In this document: positions 8,893 to 18,003 of the stretch, in pieces
Numbering within the stretch: the stretch's first letter is position 1
How the letters are laid out: each line of letters begins with the position of its first letter
From: Nonomuraea basaltis
GTDB lineage: Bacteria; Actinomycetota; Actinomycetes; Streptosporangiales; Streptosporangiaceae
Direction of reading: 5' to 3'
Assembly (NCBI RefSeq): GCF_005893125.1
Contig: NZ_VCJS01000027.1
Location: 28,565 to 92,564, forward strand
DNA: 64,000 bases
The notes under the pieces: generated by a model
What the model was told of the DNA's origin: nothing
Database searches by the model: none
The model's input: the letters and a program-made list of their open reading frames with translations, nothing else
Made by a program: the position numbers and the translations under genes

Positions 8893-10206
8893 ATGACGAA
8901 CACCGACCTGCGCAGCGCCGTCGACGGCCGGGTGCTGCTGCCCGGCGACGACGGGTTCGAGCAGGCGTCCAAGGCATGGAACCTGTCGGTGGAGCAACCG
9001 GTGGCCGCCGTCGTCGAGGTCGCGGGCGTCGACGACGTGGCGGCCGTCGCCAGGTACGCCCGCCGGTCCGGCCTGGCGGTGAGCGCCCAGCCGAGCGGCC
9101 ACGGTGCCTCCGGCGACACCGACGGTGTGATCCTGCTGCGTACCGGCAGGCTGGACGGTGTCGAGGTGAACCCCGAAGAGCGGACCGCCCGCGTAGGGGC
9201 GGGCGCCAAGTGGGGGCAGGTGCTGGCGGCGGCCGGGTCGCACGGGCTGACCGGACTGGCGGGGAGCAGCCCCGTCGTGAGCGTGACGGGCTACACCCTG
9301 GGCGGCGGCGTGAGCTGGTTCAGCCGCAAGCACGGCTTCGCCGCCGACAGCGTGCGGGCCTTCGACGTCGTCACCGCCGGCGGCGAGCATGCGAAGATCA
9401 CGGCGGACTCCGACCCCGACCTGTTCTGGGCGCTGCGCGGCGGAGGCGGCGACTTCGCGCTGGTGACCGCCGTCGAGTTCGGCCTGTACCCGGCCCCCAG
9501 CCTGTACGGCGGCCGCGTGATGTGGCCCGGCCACCGCACCCGCGAGGTGTTCGACGCCTTCCTGGAGATCACCGACGAGGCCCCGGACGAGCTGGCCGTC
9601 TGGTTCAACCGGCTGCAGTTCCCGCAGGCGCCGCCCATGGTCGCGCTCGACGTCGCCTTCCTCGGCGACGAGGCCGAGGGGCGGACGCTGCTGGCCCGCC
9701 TGGACAAGATCGACGACGTGATCGCCGACAAGAGGGGCCCGGTCGCCGTGGCGAACCTGGGCGACATCACCGCCGAGCCCACCGACCCGGCGCCCGGCCG
9801 CTCGCGGGCGGAGCTGCTGACCGGGCTGGACGACGCCGCGATCGAGATCCTGGTGGGTCAGCCGATCGAGCCGCTGATCGGCCTCCAGATCAGGCACCTG
9901 GGCGGTGCGCTGGCCGCCTCCCGTCCCGGCGCGGGGCCGAGCGGTCCGGTGGCGGAGCCGTACCTGCTCTACATGCTCGGGCTGGCGCTCAACCCGGAGC
10001 TGTCCGCTGCCGTGGGCGCCAAGCAGGCCGGTGTCGCCGAGGGGCTCGGCGCGAGCGTCAGCGGGCGCAAGCCGTACACGATGCTGACGCGGGGAGAGCG
10101 GGCGGCGGCGGCCTTCTCCGAGGAGACGATCGCCAGGCTGCGGGAGATCAAGCGCGCCCGCGACCCGCACAACGTGCTGCGCGCCAACTTCCCCGTGGTG
10201 GCGTGA
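8893..10206 (+). CDS. FAD-binding oxidoreductase (PCMH-type, BBE-like)
   Basis: A 437-aa flavoprotein of the berberine-bridge/vanillyl-alcohol oxidase superfamily, usually oxidising alcohols, sugars or amines. His70 in AQPSGHGAS sits where the His that covalently binds FAD lies in the family. The region LAGSSPVVSVTGYTLGGGVS is the second FAD-binding segment; it lacks the Cys used for bicovalent FAD, so binding is at most mono-covalent. The C-terminal ARDPHNVLRANFPV matches the family's end, although the usual N-x-N is altered. I chose ATG 8893 because GGAG lies 8 bp upstream; the longer frame has no support. No signal peptide is seen. The substrate is unknown. Confidence 0.88.
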   Translation: MTNTDLRSAVDGRVLLPGDDGFEQASKAWNLSVEQPVAAVVEVAGVDDVAAVARYARRSGLAVSAQPSGHGASGDTDGVILLRTGRLDGVEVNPEERTARVGAGAKWGQVLAAAGSHGLTGLAGSSPVVSVTGYTLGGGVSWFSRKHGFAADSVRAFDVVTAGGEHAKITADSDPDLFWALRGGGGDFALVTAVEFGLYPAPSLYGGRVMWPGHRTREVFDAFLEITDEAPDELAVWFNRLQFPQAPPMVALDVAFLGDEAEGRTLLARLDKIDDVIADKRGPVAVANLGDITAEPTDPAPGRSRAELLTGLDDAAIEILVGQPIEPLIGLQIRHLGGALAASRPGAGPSGPVAEPYLLYMLGLALNPELSAAVGAKQAGVAEGLGASVSGRKPYTMLTRGERAAAAFSEETIARLREIKRARDPHNVLRANFPVVA

Positions 10207-10266
10207 CCAAGCGGGGCCGACTTCCCGTGCCGGCGTGACCAAGCGTGCCCGGCCCTCCCCGTGCCG
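10201..10266. repeat. Imperfect tandem duplication of about 33 bp at the oxidase stop codon
   Basis: GCGTGACCAAGCG at 10201 recurs at 10233, and each copy ends with CCCGTGCCG. Each copy contains the TGA stop codon of the flavin oxidase in its first bases. It looks like a local slippage duplication with no clear function. Confidence 0.5.
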
Positions 10267-10382
10267 GCCAGGAGGACCACCGGGTGCGGCTCGCCCCAGC
10301 ACGTCTTCACGACCTCGGCGGCGTCCTGCTCGCGCAGCAGCGCGTGCAGGCTGCCGTCGAGGCGTCCGTGCAGGTGGGCGAG
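10250..10382 (-). pseudogene. Fragment of a DUF5519 (luciferase-family domain) gene
   Basis: Directly after the permease stop codon and in the same frame, the minus strand reads AHLHGRLDGSLHALL, then EQDAAEVV and WGEPHPVVLLAG, before decaying. The intact DUF5519 protein at 45827-46336 has the matching order AHIHIDGSLHMAL, DQRELIAKGWGERHPL. The fragment has no start, lacks the N-terminal half and the family's C-terminal part, so it is a remnant. Confidence 0.6.
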
Positions 10383-11210
10383 CTATTTGACAGCGCCGCT
10401 GGTGATACCCGAGATGATCTTCCGCTGGGCGACGGCGAACACCGCGATCAGCGGCAGGCTCATCACCACCACGTAGGCGAAGATGAGGTGCCAGTTGTTC
10501 AGGTAGAGGCCTGCGCTGGCCACCCGGAACAGGTTCAGCGGCAGCGTGTCCACCCGGCCGCCGATGACGAAGAAGGCGTAGAAGACGTCGTTCCACACGT
10601 ACAGGCAGACCAGGATGGTCGCCGTGGCCAGCACCGGCCGGAGCAGCGGCAGCACCACCAGCCAGAACACCTTCATCGGACCCGCCCCGTCCATCTGCGC
10701 CGCCTCCTCCAGCGACGCGGGGATCGTCCGGACGAAGCCGGTGACGAAGAAGATCACCGTGGACATGTAGATGCCCATGTAGACGCCGATCATCCCGACC
10801 GCGGTGCCGGCCAGGCCGAGCTGGCGTAGCAGCAGCACCACGGTCACCACGGCGGGCGGCAGCACGATGCCACTGATCGCCAGCGCGTACAGGACCGCGT
10901 TCAGCCGGGTGGCGCGGCGCGCCAGGATCCAGGCGGCCATCGACCCGAACAGCAGCACCCCGAGCACGGAGGGCACGACCACGAGCAGGCTGCCCAGCGA
11001 CGCCGGCAGCACCTCGCCCTCCACCCACACCTGCCGCAGGTTCTCCAGCAGGTGCCACTCGGTGGGCAGCGACAGGTCCGGGTTCAGCGCCTCGCCGCGC
11101 GACTTGGCCGCCGTCACCAGCACCAGCCACAGCGGGATGCCGATGGCGACCATCACCAGGACGGGCGTGATCACCGGCTGCAAGCGCCGCCACACCTGAG
11201 AGTCGCTCAT
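10383..11210 (-). CDS. Carbohydrate ABC transporter permease (MalG/UgpE-type)
   Basis: A 275-aa inner-membrane permease with six hydrophobic helices. The ATPase-docking EAA loop reads LEEAAQMDGAGPMKVFWLVV. The C-terminus RKIISGITSGAVK is typical of the second permease in sugar importers. ATG 11210 overlaps the upstream permease by ATGA. A longer open frame continues upstream but is only the shadow of the other permease. It is the last gene of the operon that starts at 17844. No ATPase gene is in the operon. Confidence 0.93.
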   Translation of the reverse strand: MSDSQVWRRLQPVITPVLVMVAIGIPLWLVLVTAAKSRGEALNPDLSLPTEWHLLENLRQVWVEGEVLPASLGSLLVVVPSVLGVLLFGSMAAWILARRATRLNAVLYALAISGIVLPPAVVTVVLLLRQLGLAGTAVGMIGVYMGIYMSTVIFFVTGFVRTIPASLEEAAQMDGAGPMKVFWLVVLPLLRPVLATATILVCLYVWNDVFYAFFVIGGRVDTLPLNLFRVASAGLYLNNWHLIFAYVVVMSLPLIAVFAVAQRKIISGITSGAVK

Positions 11211-12115
11211 AGGATCTCCTCCCGCTTGCGAAGGACGTAGATGACCGGGAAGGCCATGAGGGCCACCAGCAGGAACAGCACCAGGCTCATCGTCGTGGCC
11301 TGCGCGAACAGGCCCTGCCCGAAGGTGCGGTAGATGAAGATGTTCAGGATCTCCGTCGTGCGGGCCGGCCCTCCGCCCGTGGTGGCCTGGGCGACGTCGA
11401 AGCCGTTCATCGACCCCAGCAGCGCCGTCGCGACATTGAACGTGATCGCGGGCGCCAGCAGCGGGAAGCGGACGGTCCAGAACGTACGCCACCGCGACGC
11501 CCCGTCGATCCTGGCGGCCTCGATGACGTCCTCGGGGATCGTCTTCAGCCCGGCCAGGTAGATGAGCATCGTCAGCCCCATCCACTTCCACGAGTGGATC
11601 AGCGCCACGATCACGATCGTCCACGTCGTGTCGCCCAGCCAGGCGTAGTCGATCCCCAGGAGCTGGTTCACGGCGCCGGTCGGCTTGAGCAGGGCCTGGA
11701 AGATGTAGCCGACGGCCAGCGCGGACATCAGCACCGGGATGAGGAAGAACACCCGGGCGACCCGGTTGAGCCAGGTGTCGCGTTCGAGCAGCACGGCCAG
11801 GCCGAAGCCGAACGCGTTCTGGAAGATCGCCACCAGCACCGCGTACACCACCGTGACCCGCAGCGAGCGGAACAGCGTGCCGTTGGAGGCCAGGTCGGTG
11901 AAGTTGTCCACGCCGACCGGCCGGATCTCGCTCTTGAAACCCGACCAGTCGGTGAAGGCGTAGATGAAGTTGAACAGGGTCGGCAGGAAGAAGAACAGCA
12001 GCAGGATGGCGAACGCGGGCCCCATGAACCACATGGGGTGCGTTCGCCGCCGGATGGCCGGCCTGCTGCGGGTCGCGGGCGGGCGGGCGGTGCCCGCCCG
12101 CGCGGTCGTCAGCAT
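11207..12115 (-). CDS. Carbohydrate ABC transporter permease (MalF/UgpA-type)
   Basis: A 302-aa first permease of the sugar importer. After an Arg/Thr-rich cytosolic N-terminus it has about six membrane helices from residue 28 onward. The EAA loop reads PEDVIEAARIDGASRWRTFW. It lies 10 bp after the binding-protein gene and overlaps the second permease by four bases, so the three are co-translated. The substrate is inferred to be an alpha-galactoside, because GH36 lies upstream in the same run of genes. Confidence 0.93.
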   Translation of the reverse strand: MLTTARAGTARPPATRSRPAIRRRTHPMWFMGPAFAILLLFFFLPTLFNFIYAFTDWSGFKSEIRPVGVDNFTDLASNGTLFRSLRVTVVYAVLVAIFQNAFGFGLAVLLERDTWLNRVARVFFLIPVLMSALAVGYIFQALLKPTGAVNQLLGIDYAWLGDTTWTIVIVALIHSWKWMGLTMLIYLAGLKTIPEDVIEAARIDGASRWRTFWTVRFPLLAPAITFNVATALLGSMNGFDVAQATTGGGPARTTEILNIFIYRTFGQGLFAQATTMSLVLFLLVALMAFPVIYVLRKREEIL

Positions 12116-12125
12116 GTGTCGTTCC

Positions 12126-13451
12126 CTAGAATCCGGGCGCCCCGGCCGCCTTGGCGAGCTGCGCGAACTGCTCCTGCGTGGCCGAGGCGACCTTCTCCGG
12201 CGTCAGGGTCCCGGTGATCATGTCGGAGAGGTTGAGGTACAGGTCGGGGTTGGCGACCGCCAGCGCCTGCATCGACCCCACGGACGCCGGCAGCGAGGCG
12301 TGCACGTCGAGCAGCGCCTGCGGCACGCCCTCCGGGCTGGGCACCGAAGGCTGCAGCGACACCGTGTTGCGGTCGGCGACGAAGTCCTTGTAGCCGGGCC
12401 CCATCCAGTACGCCAGCAGCTGCCGCGCCGCGGCCTCCCGCTTGGCGTCCCCGGTCTTGAACGCCACCAGCGCGTTGGACTGGTCGGGAATGAACGTGCC
12501 CACGTTGCCCGACGGCGAGATCGGGAAGAACCCGATCTTCTTGTCCAGCGTCGCGGTGTCCGCCGTGGCCTGCAACTGCCCGAAGAACGAGTTGACCTGC
12601 ACCACCATCGCGGCCTTGCCGGACAGCAGCGCCGCGCCCTGGTCCTCGAACTTGGCCGTCTTGATGTCGGCGTTGAACAGCCCCTCGTCGATCAGCGACT
12701 TGTACGTCTTGATCGCCCCGAGCACGGCAGGTCCGCCGAACGTCTCCTTGCCGGTGTTGATCTGCTCCCAGAGGCCGTCCTTGGCGGCGTCGGCGAGCTG
12801 GACCTGCACCCACCACTGGGTGGCCCACTTGTCGGCGGCCATCTCGAAGAACGGGGTGACGCCCTTGCCCTTGAGCGTGCGCGCCAGCTCCACCATCTCG
12901 CCGAAGCTCTTGGGCGTCTCGGTGATCTTGTTGGCGGCGAAGACCTCCTTGTTGTAATAGACGCCCTCGACGGCCGGGCTGGTGATCAGCGCGGCGTACC
13001 GGGCGCCGTCCAGGATGCCGGTGATGTCGCGCAGGTCCGGCGCCAGCTGCGGCAGCCACGGCGCGTCGTCGAGCGGCTGGAGGTTCGTCTTCGCGTTGAT
13101 CGCGGTCAGCATGGACGCGGTGGGCTGCCAGAAGGCCAGGTCGGGCTTGTCACCGGTGGCGACCTTGGTCTGGATGCCCTGCTCGTAGGGGTCCGGGATC
13201 GTGACGACCTCGACCGTGGCGCCGGTCGCCTGCCGGAAGCCCTCGATGACCTTCTTGGGCATGGTGTTGCTGTTCTGCGCGGCCCAGATCGTCAGCTTGA
13301 CGCCGTCGAGCTTGGCCTGTGGGTCGGCCCAGGTCGCGGCGGCGGCCGTGCCGGCGCTCGCGTCCGGGGTCTCGACGGAGGGGTCGCTGCAGGCGGTGAG
13401 CCCGAGCGCGAGCGCCGCCACACCGGCGACGGCTGTCCATCTCTTGTTCAT
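12126..13451 (-). CDS. Extracellular sugar-binding lipoprotein
   Basis: A 441-aa family-1 solute-binding protein. It has a signal peptide with lipobox LGLTAC (acylated Cys21), then a Ser/Ala/Thr-rich linker to about residue 45, then the two-lobed binding domain beginning KLTIWAAQNSN. Motifs such as GVYYNKEVF (contact with ligand) and the final SATQEQFAQLAKAAG are typical. It is followed by both permeases. The position between GH36 and the permeases suggests a galactose-containing oligosaccharide as ligand (inference). Confidence 0.93.
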   Translation of the reverse strand: MNKRWTAVAGVAALALGLTACSDPSVETPDASAGTAAAATWADPQAKLDGVKLTIWAAQNSNTMPKKVIEGFRQATGATVEVVTIPDPYEQGIQTKVATGDKPDLAFWQPTASMLTAINAKTNLQPLDDAPWLPQLAPDLRDITGILDGARYAALITSPAVEGVYYNKEVFAANKITETPKSFGEMVELARTLKGKGVTPFFEMAADKWATQWWVQVQLADAAKDGLWEQINTGKETFGGPAVLGAIKTYKSLIDEGLFNADIKTAKFEDQGAALLSGKAAMVVQVNSFFGQLQATADTATLDKKIGFFPISPSGNVGTFIPDQSNALVAFKTGDAKREAAARQLLAYWMGPGYKDFVADRNTVSLQPSVPSPEGVPQALLDVHASLPASVGSMQALAVANPDLYLNLSDMITGTLTPEKVASATQEQFAQLAKAAGAPGF

Positions 13452-13503
13452 GCTGATCTCTCAAGGGGTGATCGGTGGCCCGCGATCGGCGGACCAGGAG
13501 GCT

Positions 13504-15606
13504 TCATCGAGTAGGTCGGAGGTGGAGGATCCGGGCGGACAGCGGCTCGTCGCCGCTGGGCGTGAGGGTCAGTGTGCCGGTGCCGGGGTCCCAGGCGCGT
13601 TCCCAGGACGGCAGGTGCCGCGGGTAGCTGACGTCGATCTCGACCGGGCGGCCGGCCAGGTGCGGCAGCTCCAGCCGGACCGGCGGCGCGCCGCCGTCCC
13701 GCCGCCACACCCCGAGGTAGGTGTCCTCCCCGGCGCGCAGGGCGAGGGCCAGCCACGGGTCGTCCCAGCGCGGCAGCCCGAGCGGCCACAGCGGCGTGGC
13801 CCGCGCCAGGTCCGCGCGCATCTCCTGGTGGACGCGCACGGCGTCGCGCACGGAGTCGAGCTGCGCGGCCGACATCCCGTCCAGGCGCCCGGACAGGTAC
13901 AGCCGCCCCAGCATGCCCGTGCACAGGGTGAACGCGATCTCCTCGTCGGACATGCCGGGCTGCGGGTAGGCCCAGCTCGCCGACTGCTCCGGCAGGATCG
14001 ACAGGGGCGCCGCCACCGCGACCGGCGGATACAGGCGCGGGTCCTGCTGGTCGCTGGTGGACTGCAACTGCATCCTGGACAGCAGCGCGTAGTCCATGCG
14101 CATGGCGCCGGACGCGCAGTTCTCCAGGATCAGGCCGGGATGGCGGGCCAGCACCCCGTCCAGCCACGCCAGGTGCGCGCGGTTGTGCCCCAGCAGCCCG
14201 GCACCCGCGCTGCCGGCGTCCAGGTCGGTGCCGGCGCCCGGATCGATGTTGTAGTCGAGCTTGAAGTAGCCGACGCCCAGCTCCTCCACCAGCCGGTCCA
14301 CGACCTGGTCCAGGTGCGCGACCGCGCGCGGATGGCGCAGGTCGAGGTGGTAGCGGCCGTGCTCGGCCAGCCGTACGCCGCCGCGCTGCAGGAACGCCTC
14401 GGGCGGCAGCTTGTCCGCCATGGGGCTGCGTACCCCGATCACCTCCGGCTCCAGCCACAGGCCCGGCACCAGGCCGAGCTCGCGGATGTGGCCGAGGACC
14501 TCCTCGATGCCGCGCGGGAACCGGCTCTGCGACGGCTGCCACTCGCCGACGCTGTCCCACCAGGCGCCGCCGTCGTCGTACCAGCCGGCGTCCACGCAGA
14601 ACACCTCGGCGCCGGCGGAGGCGGCGGCCTCGATCAGGGGCAGCAGCTTGGCCGTGGTCGGGTCGCCCATCAGCGTGTTCATGTAGTCGTTGAACACCAC
14701 GGGCAGCGCCTCCCGGTCGGGATGCGGCCGGACGATCGCCCGCCGGTGCGCGGTGAGCGCGGCCGCGGCGCCGTCGAGGCCCTCGCCGGACACCGCGACC
14801 GACACCGGCACCGTGGTGAACGACTCTCCCGGCGCCAGCCACTGCTGCCACTGGTGGTCGAGGTCGTTCGGGCCGAGCAGCGCGACGTAGGCGCCGTCGA
14901 GCCGTTCACCCACCTCCCATCGCCACGGGCCGTTGTGCTCGATCTGCCACAGCCACGCCTGCCCGCCGTCACGGTCGACGAGCCCGCCCGTGGGCAGGTG
15001 GGTGCCGGTGGACCAGGTGCCGGTGCTGACCACCGCGAGCACGCCGCGGCCGTCCTGCCCGTGCGCGGCCAGATGCAGATCGGGTACGGCGCCCGCGCGC
15101 AGCGGCTCCCGGGTCCAGCGGCTCTCGCCGAGCCATTCGCTGTCGGCGCGCAGCACGTCCGTGGACTCCACCGAGCCGCCCGCGAAGGAGGCGGCGAACG
15201 AGGTGACGGCGAGCAGCAGCGCCGGCTCCTGGCCGCGGTTGGTCACCCGCGTCCAGACCTGGAACGCCGGCACCCCGTCGGCCGAGCGGAAGAACACCTC
15301 GGCGTCCAGCCCGCTCGCCGCGTCGTGCAGGTCCATCCGCAGGACGTGCCACTGACCGTCCCTGCTCTGCTCGCAGCCCCGGTAGGCCAGGCGGACACCG
15401 GCGGCCGTCTGGGAGAAGCGGTGCGCGGAGCGTGCCCGCCCCGCGCCGGGGAGCAGCAGCTCCACCAGCGGCTGCGTCGTCCTCGGGCGCGGCGCGGCGC
15501 CGCCGGCCGACAGCGACCGCACGCCGACCGGGCCGTCGGGGGAGACGTCCAGCACGACCCGGAGGCTCGGATGGCCCCAGACCACGCTGGTGTTCGTTGG
15601 CTTCAA
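13504..15606 (-). CDS. GH36 alpha-galactosidase
   Basis: Hydrolyses alpha-1,6-galactosides such as melibiose- or raffinose-type oligosaccharides. The 700-aa protein has the GH36 order: a beta-supersandwich N-domain to about residue 300, then a TIM barrel. The barrel carries FCVDAGWYDD (337), PGLWLEPEVI (381), YFKLDYN with the nucleophile Asp451, ILENCASG (493), and QSTSDQQD with the presumed acid/base Asp519. It has no signal peptide, so it acts inside the cell on what the downstream ABC importer brings in. TTG 15606 has a GAGGAG ribosome site. A short leader with three 15-bp repeats precedes it. Confidence 0.93.
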   Translation of the reverse strand: MKPTNTSVVWGHPSLRVVLDVSPDGPVGVRSLSAGGAAPRPRTTQPLVELLLPGAGRARSAHRFSQTAAGVRLAYRGCEQSRDGQWHVLRMDLHDAASGLDAEVFFRSADGVPAFQVWTRVTNRGQEPALLLAVTSFAASFAGGSVESTDVLRADSEWLGESRWTREPLRAGAVPDLHLAAHGQDGRGVLAVVSTGTWSTGTHLPTGGLVDRDGGQAWLWQIEHNGPWRWEVGERLDGAYVALLGPNDLDHQWQQWLAPGESFTTVPVSVAVSGEGLDGAAAALTAHRRAIVRPHPDREALPVVFNDYMNTLMGDPTTAKLLPLIEAAASAGAEVFCVDAGWYDDGGAWWDSVGEWQPSQSRFPRGIEEVLGHIRELGLVPGLWLEPEVIGVRSPMADKLPPEAFLQRGGVRLAEHGRYHLDLRHPRAVAHLDQVVDRLVEELGVGYFKLDYNIDPGAGTDLDAGSAGAGLLGHNRAHLAWLDGVLARHPGLILENCASGAMRMDYALLSRMQLQSTSDQQDPRLYPPVAVAAPLSILPEQSASWAYPQPGMSDEEIAFTLCTGMLGRLYLSGRLDGMSAAQLDSVRDAVRVHQEMRADLARATPLWPLGLPRWDDPWLALALRAGEDTYLGVWRRDGGAPPVRLELPHLAGRPVEIDVSYPRHLPSWERAWDPGTGTLTLTPSGDEPLSARILHLRPTR

Positions 15607-15632
15607 GCTGCTGCTCCTCTTTGTCCTTTGTC

Positions 15633-15677
15633 GTTGATCTCTTTGCCGTTGATCTCTTTGCCGTTGATCTCTTGGCG
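15633..15677. repeat. Three tandem 15-bp repeats in the GH36 leader
   Basis: GTTGATCTCTTTGCC occurs at 15633-15647 and 15648-15662, with a third copy at 15663-15677 ending TTGGCG. On the coding (minus) strand these are purine-rich AAGAGATCAACG units, lying between the stop of the secreted glycosidase and the start of GH36. They could tune translation, be a protein-binding array, or be simple slippage. Confidence 0.8.
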
Positions 15678-15681
15678 CGTT

Positions 15682-17844
15682 TCAGCCGAGCGGTGCGGCG
15701 ATCTGGATGAGGTCGATGTCGGGCGCGTAGCCGGCCGAGGCGTTGCCGAACGTGATCGTGTTCGCGCCCGCGGCCAGGACCACGTCCATGACCGTGGTGC
15801 GGTAGTTCGACCAGCCCAGCGTGTTGCGGAAGGAGTGCCTCACGGCCGGACCGCCGTTGACGGCGACGTCGGCGTAGCGGTCGACGATGTTGGAGTTGTA
15901 GTTGGTTGCGCCCTCGCCCAGCTCGCCGTTGGCGTAGGTGACGACCATGCGGTAGCGACCGGCCGCCGGGACGGACACGTTGTTGAAGCGCAGCGTGTTG
16001 GCCGCGCCGGCGCCGATGTAGCCGACGTACGCGCCGCCCGACGCCGCCGGGTTGGACGCCACCCTGGCGGCGCCGCCCAGCGTGTTGGCGGGGGATTCGG
16101 CCTGGTAGGAAGCGATGGTACCGGTCGTGGGCGTGAGGTCGACGTAGTCGATGTTGACCGCGTCCCGGTCGTCGGCGGCGAAGGCGTTGACGTCGATCCG
16201 GTTGATGCCGGCCGTCAGGAACACCTTCGTGGTGACCGTGTTCCAGGTGTTCCAGTCGGCGGTGCCGGGCAGCGCGACGTCGGTGAGATCGGAGCCGTTG
16301 AGCCGCATCCGCACCGAGCGGGTGGCCGGCGCGCCGGTGTACGGGCCCGCCGAGTAGCGCAGGGCCACGTTGACGTAGCCGTCGGCCGCCGCGGTCACCA
16401 CGAACCTGGTGCTCGCGGTGGTGCTGCCGCCGTACCCCTCGGAGAACGACGTGCCCGAGTAGCCGGTGTTCGAGCCGTAGGTGACGCGGGCGGAGCCGGC
16501 CAGGGCGGCGTACTCGGCCTCGTACCGCTGCGGCGACCCCGCCTGGGACAGGTCCTTGTCCGGGGTCACGATCACGTGGTACGCCGACGCGCCCTTCAGA
16601 CCGGTCAACGGGATCGTGATCTGACCGCCGGAGGCGGTGAAGTCGCTCTCGCTGACCCGGTACGGGCCGGGGGAGGGGTTCAGGCCGGTGTTGTCGACGC
16701 CCCAGACGGTGGCGTGGACCGTGCCACCCAGGGAGGACGGGATGCCCTTGACCAGCAGGTTCGTGTCATAGGTGCCGCTCGCCGGGTTGTTGCCCCCGAA
16801 GATCACGCGGGCCTGCCTCTTGGCCGGGTCGAGCGCCGCCACGCCCTGCAGAGAGCCGCCCGGCGCGGGCGGGGTGACGGCGACGGTCGTGCCGGTCAGC
16901 TCGCCGTACCACTTGTACAGCCACCAGCCGCCGGTCGCCTGGTTGTTCCTGGTGACCAGGTCGTTGAGCCCGCCGGCCGTCGTCCAGTACGCCAGGCAGC
17001 CGTCGACCTTGCTGTTCTCGAACTTGGCCACGAACTGCACCAGGTTGCCCGGCACGCCGAGATCGCCGGAGAATCGGCCGTATTCGTTGATCGTGATGGG
17101 GCGCTGACTGATGCCCAGGCTGCTCTCGATCGCCCGGTAGTCGGCGTAGTGCTGGTGCCAGCCGGTGAAGAAGTCGTCGCCCAGTTCGTGCCACGTCGTC
17201 ACGTCGGGCAGCACGTTGTTGTCGCGGGCGAACCGCATGAACTCGCGCAGGTCGGCCGAGCGGTAGGCGGCGAAGTTCGGGCCGGCGATGCGGGCGCCGG
17301 GGTCGATGGAGCGGATCCGCCGGTAGACGGTCCGGTAGTCGTTGAGGAAACCGGTCAGGTTGCCGCCGTACCAGATCTGGTCGGGCTCGTTGAACGGGAC
17401 GTACACGTACGAGGTGCGGTACGGGTCGGCGACGACCTTCCTGGTCATCGTGTCCACCTTGGCCAGGTAGTCGTTGATGCCGAGGTTGTCGTACGGCCAC
17501 TGCTTGTAGATGTCCTGCATGTAGATCTGGATGTCACGGCCGCCCGCCCGCTTGAACATCGGGGCCACCTTGAGCGCGTCGCCGTTCGGATGCTGCAGGC
17601 CGTCGGGCGCCTTCTGGGCGGTGACCTGGGGCTTGAGCGCGGCGAGCATGGTCTCGTTCGGGATGCCCTCGTCGCCGAGCCCGTACAGGAAGCCGGTGGC
17701 GCCGTAGCGCAGCGGGCCGGTCTGGGTGGCGAGGTCGACGACGAGCTGGGACGGCGCGGCCGCGGCGGCGCCTTGGGTCGCGGGTAGCACGCTGATCACG
17801 ATGGCCGCTGCCAGGGCCGCGGACCAAGCATGGTTCCTCCTCAT
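15682..17844 (-). CDS. Secreted clan GH-A-like glycoside hydrolase with two CBM35/CBM6-like modules
   Basis: A 720-aa exported enzyme. The signal peptide ends near residue 30 (ATQGAAAAA). A TIM-barrel domain follows to about residue 330; FNEPDQIWY gives the likely acid/base Glu153 and TINEYGRFSG the likely nucleophile Glu254, as in clan GH-A families such as GH39. A beta domain follows to about 435. Two carbohydrate-binding modules then begin RYEAEYAALAG (about 440-575) and YQAESPANTLGG (about 580-718), each ending in the IDYVDL or DIDLIQI strand typical of CBM6/35. The exact GH family and substrate are not certain; arabinofuranosidase or xylosidase activity is possible. It heads the operon with GH36 and the ABC genes. 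Confidence 0.75.
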   Translation of the reverse strand: MRRNHAWSAALAAAIVISVLPATQGAAAAAPSQLVVDLATQTGPLRYGATGFLYGLGDEGIPNETMLAALKPQVTAQKAPDGLQHPNGDALKVAPMFKRAGGRDIQIYMQDIYKQWPYDNLGINDYLAKVDTMTRKVVADPYRTSYVYVPFNEPDQIWYGGNLTGFLNDYRTVYRRIRSIDPGARIAGPNFAAYRSADLREFMRFARDNNVLPDVTTWHELGDDFFTGWHQHYADYRAIESSLGISQRPITINEYGRFSGDLGVPGNLVQFVAKFENSKVDGCLAYWTTAGGLNDLVTRNNQATGGWWLYKWYGELTGTTVAVTPPAPGGSLQGVAALDPAKRQARVIFGGNNPASGTYDTNLLVKGIPSSLGGTVHATVWGVDNTGLNPSPGPYRVSESDFTASGGQITIPLTGLKGASAYHVIVTPDKDLSQAGSPQRYEAEYAALAGSARVTYGSNTGYSGTSFSEGYGGSTTASTRFVVTAAADGYVNVALRYSAGPYTGAPATRSVRMRLNGSDLTDVALPGTADWNTWNTVTTKVFLTAGINRIDVNAFAADDRDAVNIDYVDLTPTTGTIASYQAESPANTLGGAARVASNPAASGGAYVGYIGAGAANTLRFNNVSVPAAGRYRMVVTYANGELGEGATNYNSNIVDRYADVAVNGGPAVRHSFRNTLGWSNYRTTVMDVVLAAGANTITFGNASAGYAPDIDLIQIAAPLG

Positions 17845-17898
17845 GGCGCTCCTTACGTGCTGGGGCTCTCGCCCTCGGGGGGTACGTGGAGACGCTGA

Positions 17899-17943
17899 TG
17901 TGACCGGTCACATGTACTTGCTGCATGAGTGTGAACGGTCACA
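17899..17943. promoter_or_regulatory. Tandem operator-like palindromes upstream of the glycosidase operon
   Basis: TGTGACCGGTCACA (17899-17912, perfect) and TGTGAACGGTCACA (17930-17943, one mismatch) are spaced 31 bp centre to centre, about three helical turns. They lie 55-100 bp upstream of the secreted glycosidase start and between it and the divergent TetR gene. The half-site TGTGA resembles GntR- or CRP-type sites, but the 4-bp spacer differs from CRP. The binding protein is unknown. Confidence 0.65.
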
Positions 17944-18003
17944 TCGAGAAGAAAAAGGGGGTGTTACCAGGTTGTTACTAGGAAATGTCGGGCGACCTCG
18001 CGT

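Noticed and set aside
13201..17787. A 1528-codon open frame on the plus strand, and similar long frames opposite other genes
   Set aside because: It is antisense to three well-supported genes (binding protein, GH36, glycosidase), has Arg/Gly/His-rich low-complexity translation, and arises from high GC content.
17899..17943. CRP sites
   Set aside because: The half-sites match TGTGA/TCACA but the spacer is 4 bp instead of 6, and the centre CCGG is unlike CRP sites.
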